Shown in pieces: positions 9,918 to 18,401 of a DNA stretch of 64,000 nucleotides (its first letter is position 1; each line of letters opens with the position of its first letter). The notes under the pieces were generated by a model that saw only the letters and a program-made list of their open reading frames with translations, was not told the DNA's origin and did not search any database. Both the position numbers and the translations under genes were made by a program. Source of the DNA: Planctomycetota bacterium (GTDB taxonomy: Bacteria > Planctomycetota > UBA1135 > GCA-002686595); the NCBI GenBank assembly GCA_026692665.1, contig JAPLOF010000057.1:36045-100044 (forward strand), in the 5' to 3' direction.

Positions 9918-10706
9918 CTAGAAGATCCCGTTGTTGTTCTTCTGGCCGCCGTAGTACGCGCCGTTCGCCAGCGCGTTGTACGAGAAGATCGCGGACGACA
10001 GGCTCTCGAGCACGTACTTGACGGGGAACAGGAGCGCGTCGATGAAGTAGCCGACCTCGGCCAGCATCGTGGGCGGGACGTAGATGATGTCGCGCTCGCG
10101 CACGTGGACGTTGAACGTCGAGTCGCCGCGCGTGAACAGGTCCGAAACGTCGAAGTACTGGATGAACGGATCGCGCGGGTCGGCGCGGATCAGCCGCACC
10201 CGCCCGAGGTTGCCCGAGTCCGACTTCGGAGTCGCCTGCATGATCGCCTGGAAGAGCGTGAGGTCGCCCGGGAAGTCCTTCTCGCCCGGCGCCTCGACTT
10301 CACCGAAGATGAAGTACTTCTTCCCCTGGGTGTAGATGCGCACCTTGATGTCGAGGAGGTCGAAGTACGGGCTGTACTTCTCCATCAAGAGCGCCTCGAT
10401 CTGCGTGCGGGTGAGTCCGGCGACGACGACGGCCCCGAGCTCGGGCAGCACCACGGTCCCGTCGATGTCCACGGGCGTGCGCTCGATCTTCAGCTCGTTC
10501 TGGTAGGCGTCCTCGATGCCGATGTTGTCGCCGATCGCGACCCAGTTCTCCTCCTCGGCGTTGCCCGAGTAGCGGTTCCCGAACCCGTCCGTGTTCAGGT
10601 ACTGGAGGACGCGCTTGTCCGGCGTGGCGTTGCACCCCGAGAGCCACAGCCCGAGGAGGCCCAGGACTGCGAGGAGGGCGCGATGCGCGGGGCTGGCGGG
10701 GGTCAT
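9918..10706 (-). CDS. Polysaccharide export lipoprotein (Wza-like)
   Basis: A 262-residue outer-membrane polysaccharide export protein. The N-terminus is a lipoprotein signal with lipobox LSGC at about residue 22. The Poly_export domain follows (DNIGIEDAYQNEL...VDIDGTVVLPELGAVVVAGLT), then SLBB-type domains (KKYFIFGEVEAPGEKDFPGDLTLFQAI). A C-terminal hydrophobic/aromatic segment could form the outer-membrane helix. The ATG at 10706 was chosen because it gives a proper lipoprotein signal; the frame stays open further upstream but would run into the signal-less leader and the stop of rmlB at 10801. It works with the Wzc-like protein encoded 14 bases downstream. Confidence 0.88.
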   Translation of the reverse strand: MTPASPAHRALLAVLGLLGLWLSGCNATPDKRVLQYLNTDGFGNRYSGNAEEENWVAIGDNIGIEDAYQNELKIERTPVDIDGTVVLPELGAVVVAGLTRTQIEALLMEKYSPYFDLLDIKVRIYTQGKKYFIFGEVEAPGEKDFPGDLTLFQAIMQATPKSDSGNLGRVRLIRADPRDPFIQYFDVSDLFTRGDSTFNVHVRERDIIYVPPTMLAEVGYFIDALLFPVKYVLESLSSAIFSYNALANGAYYGGQKNNNGIF

Positions 10707-10800
10707 CGGGGGGAGGAAGTCGGTCGCGGTCCGAAGAGGATCGGGCCCGTCCGACCCTGATCGGCAGAAAGGGCTTCCGGGTTGAACCGCCAGGGGAACC

Positions 10801-11829
10801 TCACGAGGCGCCGTACTGGCGGGCGTAGTACTCACGGTACGCACCGCTCCGAACCCGTTGCAACCACCCGGAATGGGTCGCGTACCAGCGGATGGTCAGG
10901 GGCAGGGCCTCGGCGAAGGTGAACCGGGGGCTCCAGCCCAGTTCCCGGCGGATCTTCGTGGCGTCGATCGCATAGCGCCGGTCGTGGCCGGGGCGGTCCT
11001 TGACGTACGTGATCAGGCTTTCCGGCTTCCCGAGTTCCCGCAGCACGTGGCGCACGAGCACCAGGTTCGCGAGTTCGTTGTTGCCGCCGATGTTGTAGGC
11101 CTCGCCGACCTGGCCCTTCTCGAGCACGGCCAGGATCGCCTCGCAGTGGTCCCGGACGTAGAGCCAGTCGCGGACGTACATCCCGTCGCCGTAGACCGGG
11201 ATGGATTTGCCCTCGGTCGCGTTGGCGATCATGAGCGGCAGGAACTTCTCCGGGAACTGGTACGGCCCGTAGTTGTTCGAGCAACGCGTGATGCAGGCCG
11301 GGAACCCGTGGGTGTGGACGGCCGCGCGGACCAGGAGGTCGCTGCCGGCCTTGCTGGCCGAGTAGGGCGAGTTCGGGGCCAGCGGAGTCTCTTCCGTGAA
11401 GAGGCCCGTGTCCCCCAGCGACCCGTAGACCTCGTCGGTCGAGACGTGGACGAACTTCTCGACGCCGTGCCGGCGCGAGGCGTCGAGCAGGATCTGCGTC
11501 CCGACCACGTTCGTCGTGACGAACGGGGTCCCCGAGACGATCGAGCGGTCGACGTGGCTCTCCGCGGCGAAGTGCACCACGAACAGCTGGCCTCCGAGCC
11601 CCTTGGCCTCCTGGAAGGCCTTCTCCACGTCTTCCGGCTTCGTGATGTCGCCGTGCACGAAGCGGTGCCGCGCGTTCTTCGCGACGGGCTCGAGGTTCTC
11701 CAGGTTGCCCGCGTAGGTCAGGGCGTCCAGGTTCACGACCCGCGCCTCGGGCCGGATCTCGGCCAGCATGTGGACGAAGTTCGAGCCGATGAAGCCGGCG
11801 CCGCCGGTGACGAGGATCGTGTGGTGCAT
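10801..11829 (-). CDS. rfbB: dTDP-glucose 4,6-dehydratase
   Basis: A 342-residue extended short-chain dehydrogenase. It converts dTDP-glucose to dTDP-4-keto-6-deoxyglucose, the second step of dTDP-rhamnose synthesis. Visible motifs are the NAD-binding TGGAGFIGSN at residues 8-17, the catalytic STDEVYGSL (Thr, Asp, Glu) and the YxxxK pair in PYSASKAGSD; CSNNYGPYQFPEKFLP is a family signature. Length matches RmlB. It lies 7 bases after rmlD in the operon; rmlC (3,5-epimerase) is not next to it. Confidence 0.96.
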   Translation of the reverse strand: MHHTILVTGGAGFIGSNFVHMLAEIRPEARVVNLDALTYAGNLENLEPVAKNARHRFVHGDITKPEDVEKAFQEAKGLGGQLFVVHFAAESHVDRSIVSGTPFVTTNVVGTQILLDASRRHGVEKFVHVSTDEVYGSLGDTGLFTEETPLAPNSPYSASKAGSDLLVRAAVHTHGFPACITRCSNNYGPYQFPEKFLPLMIANATEGKSIPVYGDGMYVRDWLYVRDHCEAILAVLEKGQVGEAYNIGGNNELANLVLVRHVLRELGKPESLITYVKDRPGHDRRYAIDATKIRRELGWSPRFTFAEALPLTIRWYATHSGWLQRVRSGAYREYYARQYGAS

Positions 11830-11836
11830 GGGAGGT

Positions 11837-12706
11837 CTAGAGCGCGAGGAATCGTTGCAGTGCGACGCGCCAGGGCGCGAGCGGCGCGCCGCGCAGCGCG
11901 GTGAGGCGCGAGCAGTCGAGGACGGAGTAGCGCGGGCGCGCCGCGGGACGCGGGAACTCGCTGGTCGTGCACGGCACGACCTTCACGTGCCGCACGCCGG
12001 AGAGCTCGAGCGTGGCGACGGCGAGGTCGAACCACGAAGCCTGACCGTCGCACGCCGCGTGGTAGATGCCAGGCTCTCCGCGCGCGAGCACGTCCCACAG
12101 GGCGGGCGCGAGTTCCAGCGTCGAGGTCGGCGACCCGATCTGATCGTGCACGACCTTGAGCTCGCTGCGGTCCTTCGCGAGCCCGAGGATCGTGCCCGGA
12201 AAGTGCTTGCCGCGCGGGCCGTACAGCCACTGCGTGCGCACGATCCGGGCGCCAGCCGGATGCGCTTCGCGAGCGGCGACCTCGCCCGCGAGCTTCGTGC
12301 GGCCGTAGACCGAGAGCGGGTTCGTCGCGTCGTCGACGTGGTAGGGCCGCTGCCCGGAGCCGTCGAACACGAAGTCCGTGCTGACCACGACGAGCGGAGC
12401 TCCGACCGCGGCCGCGGCGCGCGCGAGCTCGCGCGTCGCGTCCACGTTGGCCCGCGCCGCGTCGGCCGCGCGCTCCTCGGCCAGGTCGACCGCCGTCCAG
12501 GCCGCCGCGTGGATCACCCCGTCGAACGGGCCGTGCAGCCGGAAGAGCTCGTCGACGCGCGCCCGGTCCGCGAGGTCGAAGCCCACCGCCGCGACGCCGG
12601 TCCCCTCGCGCAGGTCGGAACCGATCGCCGTCACGCCACGCGGCACCGACAGGAGCAGTTCGCTCCCGAGCATGCCGGAAGCGCCGGTGACGAGGACGCG
12701 TCGCAT
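11837..12706 (-). CDS. rfbD: dTDP-4-dehydrorhamnose reductase
   Basis: A 289-residue RmlD-type reductase, which completes dTDP-L-rhamnose using NADPH. The cofactor motif TGASGMLGSE is at residues 7-16, HAAAWTAVDLAE matches the HxAAYTxVDxAE family signature, and the YxxxK pair is in SVYGRTKLAGE. It is encoded 10 bases after rmlA. The operon order rmlA-rmlD-rmlB without rmlC is unusual; the epimerase must be encoded elsewhere or be replaced. Confidence 0.94.
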   Translation of the reverse strand: MRRVLVTGASGMLGSELLLSVPRGVTAIGSDLREGTGVAAVGFDLADRARVDELFRLHGPFDGVIHAAAWTAVDLAEERAADAARANVDATRELARAAAAVGAPLVVVSTDFVFDGSGQRPYHVDDATNPLSVYGRTKLAGEVAAREAHPAGARIVRTQWLYGPRGKHFPGTILGLAKDRSELKVVHDQIGSPTSTLELAPALWDVLARGEPGIYHAACDGQASWFDLAVATLELSGVRHVKVVPCTTSEFPRPAARPRYSVLDCSRLTALRGAPLAPWRVALQRFLAL

Positions 12707-12716
12707 CGCGCGTCCG

Positions 12717-13445
12717 TCAGCCCTTGTTCGCGCCGCCGGCGGCGACGAGCGACGCCGCGGAGTGCAGCGACTGGAACGTGCCGGCGTCCGTCCACCAGCC
12801 GTCGAGGACCTCGAAGGTCATCGAGCCGTCCTGGATGTACCAGTTGTTGACGTCCGTGATCTCGAGCTCGCCGCGGTCGCTGGGCTTCAGCGTCTTGATG
12901 ATGTCCCAGACGCGGCCGTCGTACATGTAGATGCCGATCACGGCCAGGTTCGACTGCGGGTTCTTCGGCTTCTCGACGATGCGCGAGACCTTGCCGTTCT
13001 GCACGGTCGCGACGCCGAAGCGCTCGGGGTCGGGCACTTCCTTGAGCAGGATCTTGGCGCCCTTGCCTTGCTTGCGGAAGTCCGCCGCGGCCTTGGCGAT
13101 GTTCTTCTCGATGATGTTGTCGCCCAGGATCACGCACACGGGCGAACCGGCGGCCCAGTGTTCTGCGAGGCCCAGAGCCTCGGCGATTCCGCCCTCGCCT
13201 TCCTGATACGTGTAGTTCAGGTGCTTGAGCCCGAAGTCCTTGCCGTTGCCGAGCAGCGACAGGAAGTCGCCCGACTTGCGGCCGCCGGTCACGATCATGA
13301 TGTCCGTGATGCCGGCCTTCACCATGGCCTCGATCGGGTAGTAGATCATCGGCCGGTCGTAGACCGGCAGCAGGTGCTTGTTCGTGATCTTCGTGAGCGG
13401 GAACAGCCGCGTGCCGAGGCCGCCGGCCAGGATGACGCCTTTCAT
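12717..13445 (-). CDS. rfbA: Glucose-1-phosphate thymidylyltransferase (short RmlA form)
   Basis: A 242-residue sugar nucleotidyltransferase. It should make dTDP-glucose from glucose-1-phosphate and dTTP. The nucleotide loop LAGGLGTRLFPLT is at residues 6-18, followed by NKHLLPVYDRPMIYYP; ILGDNI holds the metal-binding Asp, PERFGVA and VEKP are sugar-site motifs, and WWTDAGTFQSL is near the end. It is about 50 residues shorter than enterobacterial RmlA because it lacks the C-terminal allosteric helices, as in other short homologues. It is the first gene of the exopolysaccharide operon; a possible promoter lies about 80 bases upstream. Confidence 0.93.
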   Translation of the reverse strand: MKGVILAGGLGTRLFPLTKITNKHLLPVYDRPMIYYPIEAMVKAGITDIMIVTGGRKSGDFLSLLGNGKDFGLKHLNYTYQEGEGGIAEALGLAEHWAAGSPVCVILGDNIIEKNIAKAAADFRKQGKGAKILLKEVPDPERFGVATVQNGKVSRIVEKPKNPQSNLAVIGIYMYDGRVWDIIKTLKPSDRGELEITDVNNWYIQDGSMTFEVLDGWWTDAGTFQSLHSAASLVAAGGANKG

Positions 13446-13521
13446 GGGACGTGGTTCGTACGCCTCGGGGGCGTCGTGGGTTCGGGGTCTTCGGGGGGTC
13501 GGGGCGCGAGGCCGGCGCGAG

Positions 13522-13551
13522 AGAATAGCCGTGCGGCGGAGGGGCCGCCAA
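13522..13551 (-). promoter_or_regulatory. Candidate sigma70-type promoter for the exopolysaccharide operon
   Basis: On the minus strand TTGGCG (13551-13546) and TATTCT (13527-13522) are separated by 18 bases. Each hexamer matches four of six consensus positions. Transcription would begin near 13515, giving a leader of about 70 bases before rfbA. AT-rich hexamers are rare in this GC-rich sequence, which adds weight, but the call is by eye only. Confidence 0.35.
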
Positions 13552-13573
13552 CGGGATCGCCCGTGGGAGCGCG

Positions 13574-13633
13574 GCGGACCACCGGGATCGGACGCCGGGT
13601 CCGTTCCGCTGGAGCGGCTCCCGGTGGATCCGC
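13574..13633 (+). ncRNA. Possible structured leader: perfect three-way junction
   Basis: The strand folds by eye into a three-way junction. P1 pairs 13579-13587 with 13619-13627 (9 bp) and extends by 5 bp (13574-13578 with 13629-13633) past one bulged A at 13628. P2 is CGGAC/GTCCG (13589-13593 with 13599-13603, 5-base loop). P3 is CCGC/GCGG (13606-13609 with 13614-13617, TGGA loop). All stems are free of mismatches. It ends about 114 bases before the alkyltransferase start. It fits no riboswitch class I know. GC-rich DNA gives many chance hairpins, so this is only a candidate. Confidence 0.3.
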
Positions 13634-13747
13634 GCGTGAAGCACCGGCCAAGATCGCCCTGGAACGTCTTTCCGAAGGCCCGCAGGAATCGGGTCGATCC
13701 CTGCCCGGCCGCGGCCTACACCGGCACGCGCTTTCGGAGGTAGAACC

Positions 13748-14644
13748 ATGGATCGCATGACGTCGACGGTCACGAGCACGCCAGGCCCCGGAGCGCGAAC
13801 GGCGGAGCGGGACGACCTCCCGGCCGTGGCCCGCGCGCTCCGGTACGCGGCCGTGCACGCGGTCGCGCAGCCGGCCGTCGCCGACCTGGCGCGCGCCGCG
13901 GGGCTCTCCGAGACGCGCTTCTCGCGCGCCTGCCGGGAACACGCCGGGATCACGCCCAAGGGCTACGTCCAGGCGCTGACGATCGCCGCGGCGCGCGAAC
14001 GGCTGGCGCGCTCGCGCCCGGTGCTCGAGACGAGCTTCCGCACGGGGCTCTCGGGGGGCTCGCGCCTCCACGACCTGTTCGTCGGGATCGAGCGCATGAC
14101 GCCCGGCGAGTACGCGCGCGGCGGCGCGGGGCTCGCCATCGCGTGGGACGAGGTCGCGACGCCCTTTGGTCCGGCGCTCGTTTGCGCCGCGCCGCGCGGC
14201 GTGTGCGCGCTCGCCTTCACCGAGGGTCGCGGCCTCGACGCTGAGCTCGCGCACACACGGGCCCGCTGGCCGCGCGCCGCATTCGCGCGCGACGAGCGCG
14301 CGATCGCGCCGGCGGCGGGAGTGCTGCGCGACCGTCTCGCCGGCCGCGCGCTGGAGTCCGGCCGGTCGATCACGCTGCTCCTGAAGGGCACCGACTTCGA
14401 GCTGCGCGTGTGGGAGGCGCTGCTCGCGATCCCCGAGGGCAGCATCGCGAGCTACGGCGGGCTCGCGCGCGCGCTCGACGTCCCGCGCGCCGCGCGCGCC
14501 GTCGGACGCGCGATCGGCGCGAACCCGGTCGGCGTGCTGATCCCCTGCCACCGCGTGCTGCGCGAGACCGGCGCGCTCGGCGGCTACCGCTGGGGCGAGA
14601 CGACGAAGCGCGCGCTGCTCGCCGCCGAGGCTTCGCGCGCGTGA
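13748..14644 (+). CDS. AraC-HTH / O6-alkylguanine-DNA alkyltransferase fusion (Ada-like)
   Basis: A 298-residue protein. Residues about 20-115 are an AraC-type helix-turn-helix domain (AVADLARAAGLSETRFSRACREHAGITPKGYVQ). Residues about 120-295 are an Ogt/MGMT alkyltransferase domain with the suicide cysteine in PCHRV (Cys267), the Arg-finger region SYGGLARAL, and GANPVGVLIPCHRV...GGYRWG. It should repair O6-alkylguanine and may regulate its own transcription. It lacks the N-terminal zinc/Cys domain that senses methyl-phosphotriesters in E. coli Ada, so methylation-triggered activation must differ. The ATG at 13748 has a strong GGAGG 7 bases upstream. Its stop overlaps the start of the pseudouridine synthase gene (GTGA). 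Confidence 0.9.
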   Translation: MDRMTSTVTSTPGPGARTAERDDLPAVARALRYAAVHAVAQPAVADLARAAGLSETRFSRACREHAGITPKGYVQALTIAAARERLARSRPVLETSFRTGLSGGSRLHDLFVGIERMTPGEYARGGAGLAIAWDEVATPFGPALVCAAPRGVCALAFTEGRGLDAELAHTRARWPRAAFARDERAIAPAAGVLRDRLAGRALESGRSITLLLKGTDFELRVWEALLAIPEGSIASYGGLARALDVPRAARAVGRAIGANPVGVLIPCHRVLRETGALGGYRWGETTKRALLAAEASRA

Positions 14645-15531
14645 ACCGCGGCTACGTCTACACGAGCGAGGTGCGGCCGGCGGAGTCCGGCCTGGACGTG
14701 CTCGCGTACCACGTGCTCCGCTTCCAGAAGCGCACGGCCGACGACTGGCGCGCGTCGATCGGCGCCGGAGACGTGCGCGTGAACGGCGAGGTCGCCGATC
14801 TCGCGCATGTGCTGTCGCCGGGCGACACGGTCACGTACCACCGCGCTCCGTGGCGCGAACCCGACGCACCGACGATGTTCGGCGTCGCGTGGGAGGACGA
14901 GCACGTGCTCGTCGCCGAGAAGCCGGCGGGATTGCAGGTGCTCCCGGCCGGACCGTACTTCGAGAAGACGCTGTTCCACCTCGTGCGCGTCAGCGCGCCG
15001 GACCGCGCGCAGGCGTCCCCCATCCACCGGCTGGGTCGCGGCACGTCGGGGCTGATCCTCGTGGGCAAGACCGAGATCGCGCGAGTCTCGCTGGCGCGCC
15101 AGTTCCGCGAGCGCACGCCCACGAAGACGTATTTCGCGCTCGTCGAAGGATGCGCGCTGCCCGACTCGTGCCACGCGCGCCACCCGATCGGCGACGTCGC
15201 GCACGGCCCGATGCGCCTGCACGTCGCGCGCGCGGGCGGCAAGCCGTCGCTGACGCGCGTGCGCGTGCTGCGTCGCGACCGCGAGCTGGATCGCACGCTC
15301 GTCGCCGCGCAGCCGATCACGGGCCGCCCCGACCAGATCCGGATCCACCTCGCCGCGCTCGGCGCGCCGATCGTGGGCGACCCGCTGTTCGGTCCGGGCG
15401 GGACCGCGAAGAGCGACGTCCCTCCGGGTACCGGCGGCTATCACCTGCATGCGGCCGGGATCGGATTCGTGCATCCGGCGACGGGCGCGCGGATCAAGCT
15501 GAGGTCGCTGCCGGCGTGGATGCCGGGATGA
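14641..15531 (+). CDS. RluA-family pseudouridine synthase with Asp-to-Gly change at the catalytic position
   Basis: A 296-residue RluA/RluD-like protein. Residues about 30-65 look like an S4 RNA-binding domain (DDWRASIGAGDVRVNGEVA); the synthase domain follows (VLVAEKPAGLQVLPAG, KTYFALVEG, ITGRPDQIRIHLAALG, GDPLFG). Active RluA enzymes carry HRLD at motif II; here the sequence reads HRLGRGTSGLIL, with Gly132 where the catalytic Asp is expected. The rest of the fold is intact. It may be a divergent subgroup; I recall some plant homologues with the same HRLGRGTSG, but cannot check. GTG start at 14641 inside the stop of the alkyltransferase gene, so translation is likely coupled. Confidence 0.88.
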   Translation: MNRGYVYTSEVRPAESGLDVLAYHVLRFQKRTADDWRASIGAGDVRVNGEVADLAHVLSPGDTVTYHRAPWREPDAPTMFGVAWEDEHVLVAEKPAGLQVLPAGPYFEKTLFHLVRVSAPDRAQASPIHRLGRGTSGLILVGKTEIARVSLARQFRERTPTKTYFALVEGCALPDSCHARHPIGDVAHGPMRLHVARAGGKPSLTRVRVLRRDRELDRTLVAAQPITGRPDQIRIHLAALGAPIVGDPLFGPGGTAKSDVPPGTGGYHLHAAGIGFVHPATGARIKLRSLPAWMPG

Positions 15532-15602
15532 ACCGCGCGCGGTGACGCGTGCGCGAGGTCCGCACGAGTCGGACCGAGGCGTCGATCCGGAGGCGATCGC
15601 GC

Positions 15603-16547
15603 TCAGGCGCGGTCGCGGTACCACTTCACGAACCGCTCGACGCCCTCGCGCACGCTCGTGTGCGGGTCGTAGCCGAGCTTGTCGCGCGACTTCGTGATGT
15701 CCGCGTAGGTCACGAGCACGTCGCCGGCCTGCATCGGCTGCCGGTCGAGGATCGGAGTCTTCCCGCACGCCTCGCCGATGATGCCGACCAGCTCCTGAAG
15801 CGAAGTCGTGGCCGATTCGCCCAGGTTGTAGATCTCGTAGCCGGCGCAGCGGTCGAGCGCGCGCACCACGCCGTCGACGATGTCGCTCACGTACGTGTAG
15901 TCGCGCCGCGTCGAGCCGTCGCCGTAGAACGGGATCGGCTTCCCCTCGAGCGTCGCCTTCACGAACTTGTGGATCGCCATCTCGGGCCGCTGGCGCGGAC
16001 CGTAGACGGTGAAGAAGCGCAGGCAGCTCGTCGGGATCCCGTACAGGTGGTGGTACGTCCAGCAGTGCAGCTCGCCCGCGCGCTTCGTCGCGGCGTACGG
16101 CGAGACCGGATGGTGGATGTCGTCGGTCTCGCGGAACGGCGTGTTGGCGCGGTCGCCGTAGACGCTCGAACTCGACGCGAACACGAAACGCGTCTTGGGT
16201 CGTTTCTTCAATTCCTCGAGGAAATGCAGCGTGCCGCGCACGTTCACGTCCTCGTAGTGCAGCGGGTCGAGGATCGAAGGGCGCACGCCGGCCATCGCGG
16301 CCAGGTGGATCACGGCGTCGAAGCGGCCGTCGGCGAAGAGGCGCGACACGAGCGCCTTGTCGCGGATGTCCCCCGTCACCACCGTCGTGCCGGGCAGTGA
16401 GGCGAGGTTCGCGCGCTTGATCGCCGGATCGTAGTAGTCGTTGAAGTTGTCGAGGACGGTCACGCGATCGCCGCGCGCGAGCAGCGCCTCGCCCACGTGG
16501 CTGCCGATGAAACCCGCGCCGCCGGTAATCAGGACGTTCTGCGGCAT
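15603..16547 (-). CDS. NAD-dependent epimerase, UDP-glucuronate 4-epimerase-like
   Basis: A 314-residue extended SDR. The NAD motif TGGAGFIGSHVGEAL is at residues 8-22, DNFNDYYDPAIKRANL is the segment typical of UDP-glucuronate epimerases, SSSSVYG holds the catalytic Ser, SPYAATKRAGE holds the YxxxK pair, and RFFTVYGPRQRPEMAIHKF is a further family signature. The likely reaction is UDP-glucuronate to UDP-galacturonate. It sits 4 bases after glmS and two genes after a UDP-glucuronate decarboxylase, so two genes here act on UDP-glucuronate. Last gene of its operon. Confidence 0.9.
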   Translation of the reverse strand: MPQNVLITGGAGFIGSHVGEALLARGDRVTVLDNFNDYYDPAIKRANLASLPGTTVVTGDIRDKALVSRLFADGRFDAVIHLAAMAGVRPSILDPLHYEDVNVRGTLHFLEELKKRPKTRFVFASSSSVYGDRANTPFRETDDIHHPVSPYAATKRAGELHCWTYHHLYGIPTSCLRFFTVYGPRQRPEMAIHKFVKATLEGKPIPFYGDGSTRRDYTYVSDIVDGVVRALDRCAGYEIYNLGESATTSLQELVGIIGEACGKTPILDRQPMQAGDVLVTYADITKSRDKLGYDPHTSVREGVERFVKWYRDRA

Positions 16548-16551
16548 CGCG

Positions 16552-18399
16552 TCACTCCACCGTCACCGACTTGGCCAGGTTGCGCGGCTTGTCGATGTCG
16601 AGGCCCTTCAGGTCGGCCATGTGGTACGCCACGAGCTGCAGCGGGATCACGTTGAGGATCGGCGACAGCCACTCGGAGCACTCGGGCACGAGCACGTGCT
16701 CGTCCGACTGTGCGATGCTCTCCCTGTCGGAACCGATCGCGATCACGTGGCCGCCGCGCGCGCGCACCTGCTCCAGGTTGGAGCGCACCTTCTCGGCCAG
16801 CGGGCCGGCGCTGTTCACGACCAGGATCGACATCTCCGGGTCGATCAAGGCGATCGGGCCGTGCTTCATCTCGCCGGCGGGGTAGCCCTCGGCGTGCACG
16901 TAGCTGATCTCCTTGAGCTTCAGCGCGCCCTCGAGCGCGATCGGGTAGTTGATCCCGCGGCCGAGGAAGAGGAAGCCGCGTTGCGAGCGGTTCTTCTGGG
17001 CGATGTCGCGGACCTCGGAGACGGCGCGCTCGCCGAGAAGGCTCTCCATCTTCGGACGCAGCAGGCGCAGCTCGGAGACGAGCTCCTTCCCCTGCGCCAG
17101 CGACAGGACGCCGCGAGCGCGGCCGAGCCGCACGGCGAAGAGGAACGCTGCGACGACCTGTGCCACGAAGGCCTTCGTGCTGGCGACGCCGATCTCGGGC
17201 CCGGCGTGGGTCAGGATCGTGGCCTGCGACTCGCGGACCAGCGTGCTGCCCACCACGTTGCAGATCGCGGCCGTGCGCGCGCCGAGCGTCTTCGCGAGCC
17301 GCAGCGCGGCCAGCGTGTCGGCCGTCTCGCCCGACTGCGAGATCGCGAGCGCCAGGGTGTTGTGCGCCAACACCGGATCGCGGTAGCGGAACTCGGACGC
17401 GTAGTCGACGTCGACCGGGATGCGCGCGAGCCCCTCGATCAGGTAGCGCGCGATCCAGCCGGCGTGCAGCGCCGTGCCGCACGCGACGACCTGGATGCGG
17501 TCGATCGCGCGCAGCTCGTGGTCGCCGAAGCCGGGCACGCCGAAGTCCACGTCGCCCTTGTCGAGCCGCAGGCGGTCGAACGCCGTGCGCGCCAGGACGT
17601 CGGGCTGCTCGTGGATCTCCTTGAGCATGTAGTGCGGGAAGGAGCCCTTGCCGGCGGACTCCGGATCCCACTCGACGCGCCGCGTCGGCCGGTCGACGAC
17701 CGTGCCGTCGATGCGCGTCACGCGCAGCGGGCGTCCGAGCTCGAGCTCGCACACGTCGCCGTCCTCCAGGAACACGACGTCGCGTGTGTGCGCGATGAGC
17801 GCCAGCACGTCGGAAGCGAGGTACACGCCGTCGGGGCCGGCGGCCACGGCCAGTGGCGGGCCCGAGCGCGCGCAGACGATGCGCGGGCCGCGCTCGCCCT
17901 GCGCCAACGCGGCGATCGCGTAATAGCCGCGGACGCGCGCCAGGCTCGCCCGCACGGCGTCGGGGAGCTCCCGGCCGCGCGCGACCTCGCGACCCACGAG
18001 GTGCGCGAGGACCTCGGTGTCCGTGTCCGAGGCGAAGCGCACGCCCGCGGCCTCGAGTTCCGCGCGCAATTCGGCCCAGTTCTCGATGACTCCGTTGTGG
18101 ACCAGGGCGACGCGCCCTTCCGCGTCGGTGTGCGGGTGCGCATTCTCGTCCGACGGCGGACCGTGCGTGGCCCAGCGCGTGTGGCCGATGCCGGCGCGCG
18201 CTCCGGACAGGGTCCCGTCGGACAGGGAGTGCTCCAGGCGCTCCAGGCGACCGGCCTTGCGCCGGATGGAGATCGCCCCGGCCTCGAGCACCGCGACGCC
18301 CGCCGAGTCGTACCCGCGGTATTCGAGGAGTCGCAGGCCTTGGAGCAGGGTCTCGACGACTCCACCGCCGCGCTGGATCGCACCGACGACGCCGCACAC
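16552..18399 (-). CDS. glmS: Glutamine--fructose-6-phosphate aminotransferase (isomerising)
   Basis: A 615-residue GlmS, which makes glucosamine-6-phosphate for peptidoglycan and amino-sugar synthesis. The start is GTG at 18399, leaving Cys2 as the N-terminal nucleophile after Met removal (CGVVGAI). The glutaminase domain spans about 1-230 (LEYRGYDSAG, HTRWATHG). Two SIS isomerase domains follow (SQSGETADT; CNVVGSTLVRES; LGRGINYPIALEGALKLKEISY). The protein ends with the typical DKPRNLAKSVTVE. Two bases separate it from the decarboxylase stop. No glmS-type ribozyme leader is possible here because the gene is inside an operon. Confidence 0.96.
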   Translation of the reverse strand: MCGVVGAIQRGGGVVETLLQGLRLLEYRGYDSAGVAVLEAGAISIRRKAGRLERLEHSLSDGTLSGARAGIGHTRWATHGPPSDENAHPHTDAEGRVALVHNGVIENWAELRAELEAAGVRFASDTDTEVLAHLVGREVARGRELPDAVRASLARVRGYYAIAALAQGERGPRIVCARSGPPLAVAAGPDGVYLASDVLALIAHTRDVVFLEDGDVCELELGRPLRVTRIDGTVVDRPTRRVEWDPESAGKGSFPHYMLKEIHEQPDVLARTAFDRLRLDKGDVDFGVPGFGDHELRAIDRIQVVACGTALHAGWIARYLIEGLARIPVDVDYASEFRYRDPVLAHNTLALAISQSGETADTLAALRLAKTLGARTAAICNVVGSTLVRESQATILTHAGPEIGVASTKAFVAQVVAAFLFAVRLGRARGVLSLAQGKELVSELRLLRPKMESLLGERAVSEVRDIAQKNRSQRGFLFLGRGINYPIALEGALKLKEISYVHAEGYPAGEMKHGPIALIDPEMSILVVNSAGPLAEKVRSNLEQVRARGGHVIAIGSDRESIAQSDEHVLVPECSEWLSPILNVIPLQLVAYHMADLKGLDIDKPRNLAKSVTVE

Positions 18400-18401
18400 G
18401 G

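Larger units (their letters stand above)
13446..13747. other. Divergent regulatory region between rfbA and the alkyltransferase gene
   Basis: 302 bases without a convincing gene. It holds a candidate minus-strand promoter for the exopolysaccharide operon (13522-13551), a strong predicted three-way-junction fold (13574-13633) and a good Shine-Dalgarno for the plus-strand gene (GGAGG at 13736-13740, 7 bases before ATG). Confidence 0.7.
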
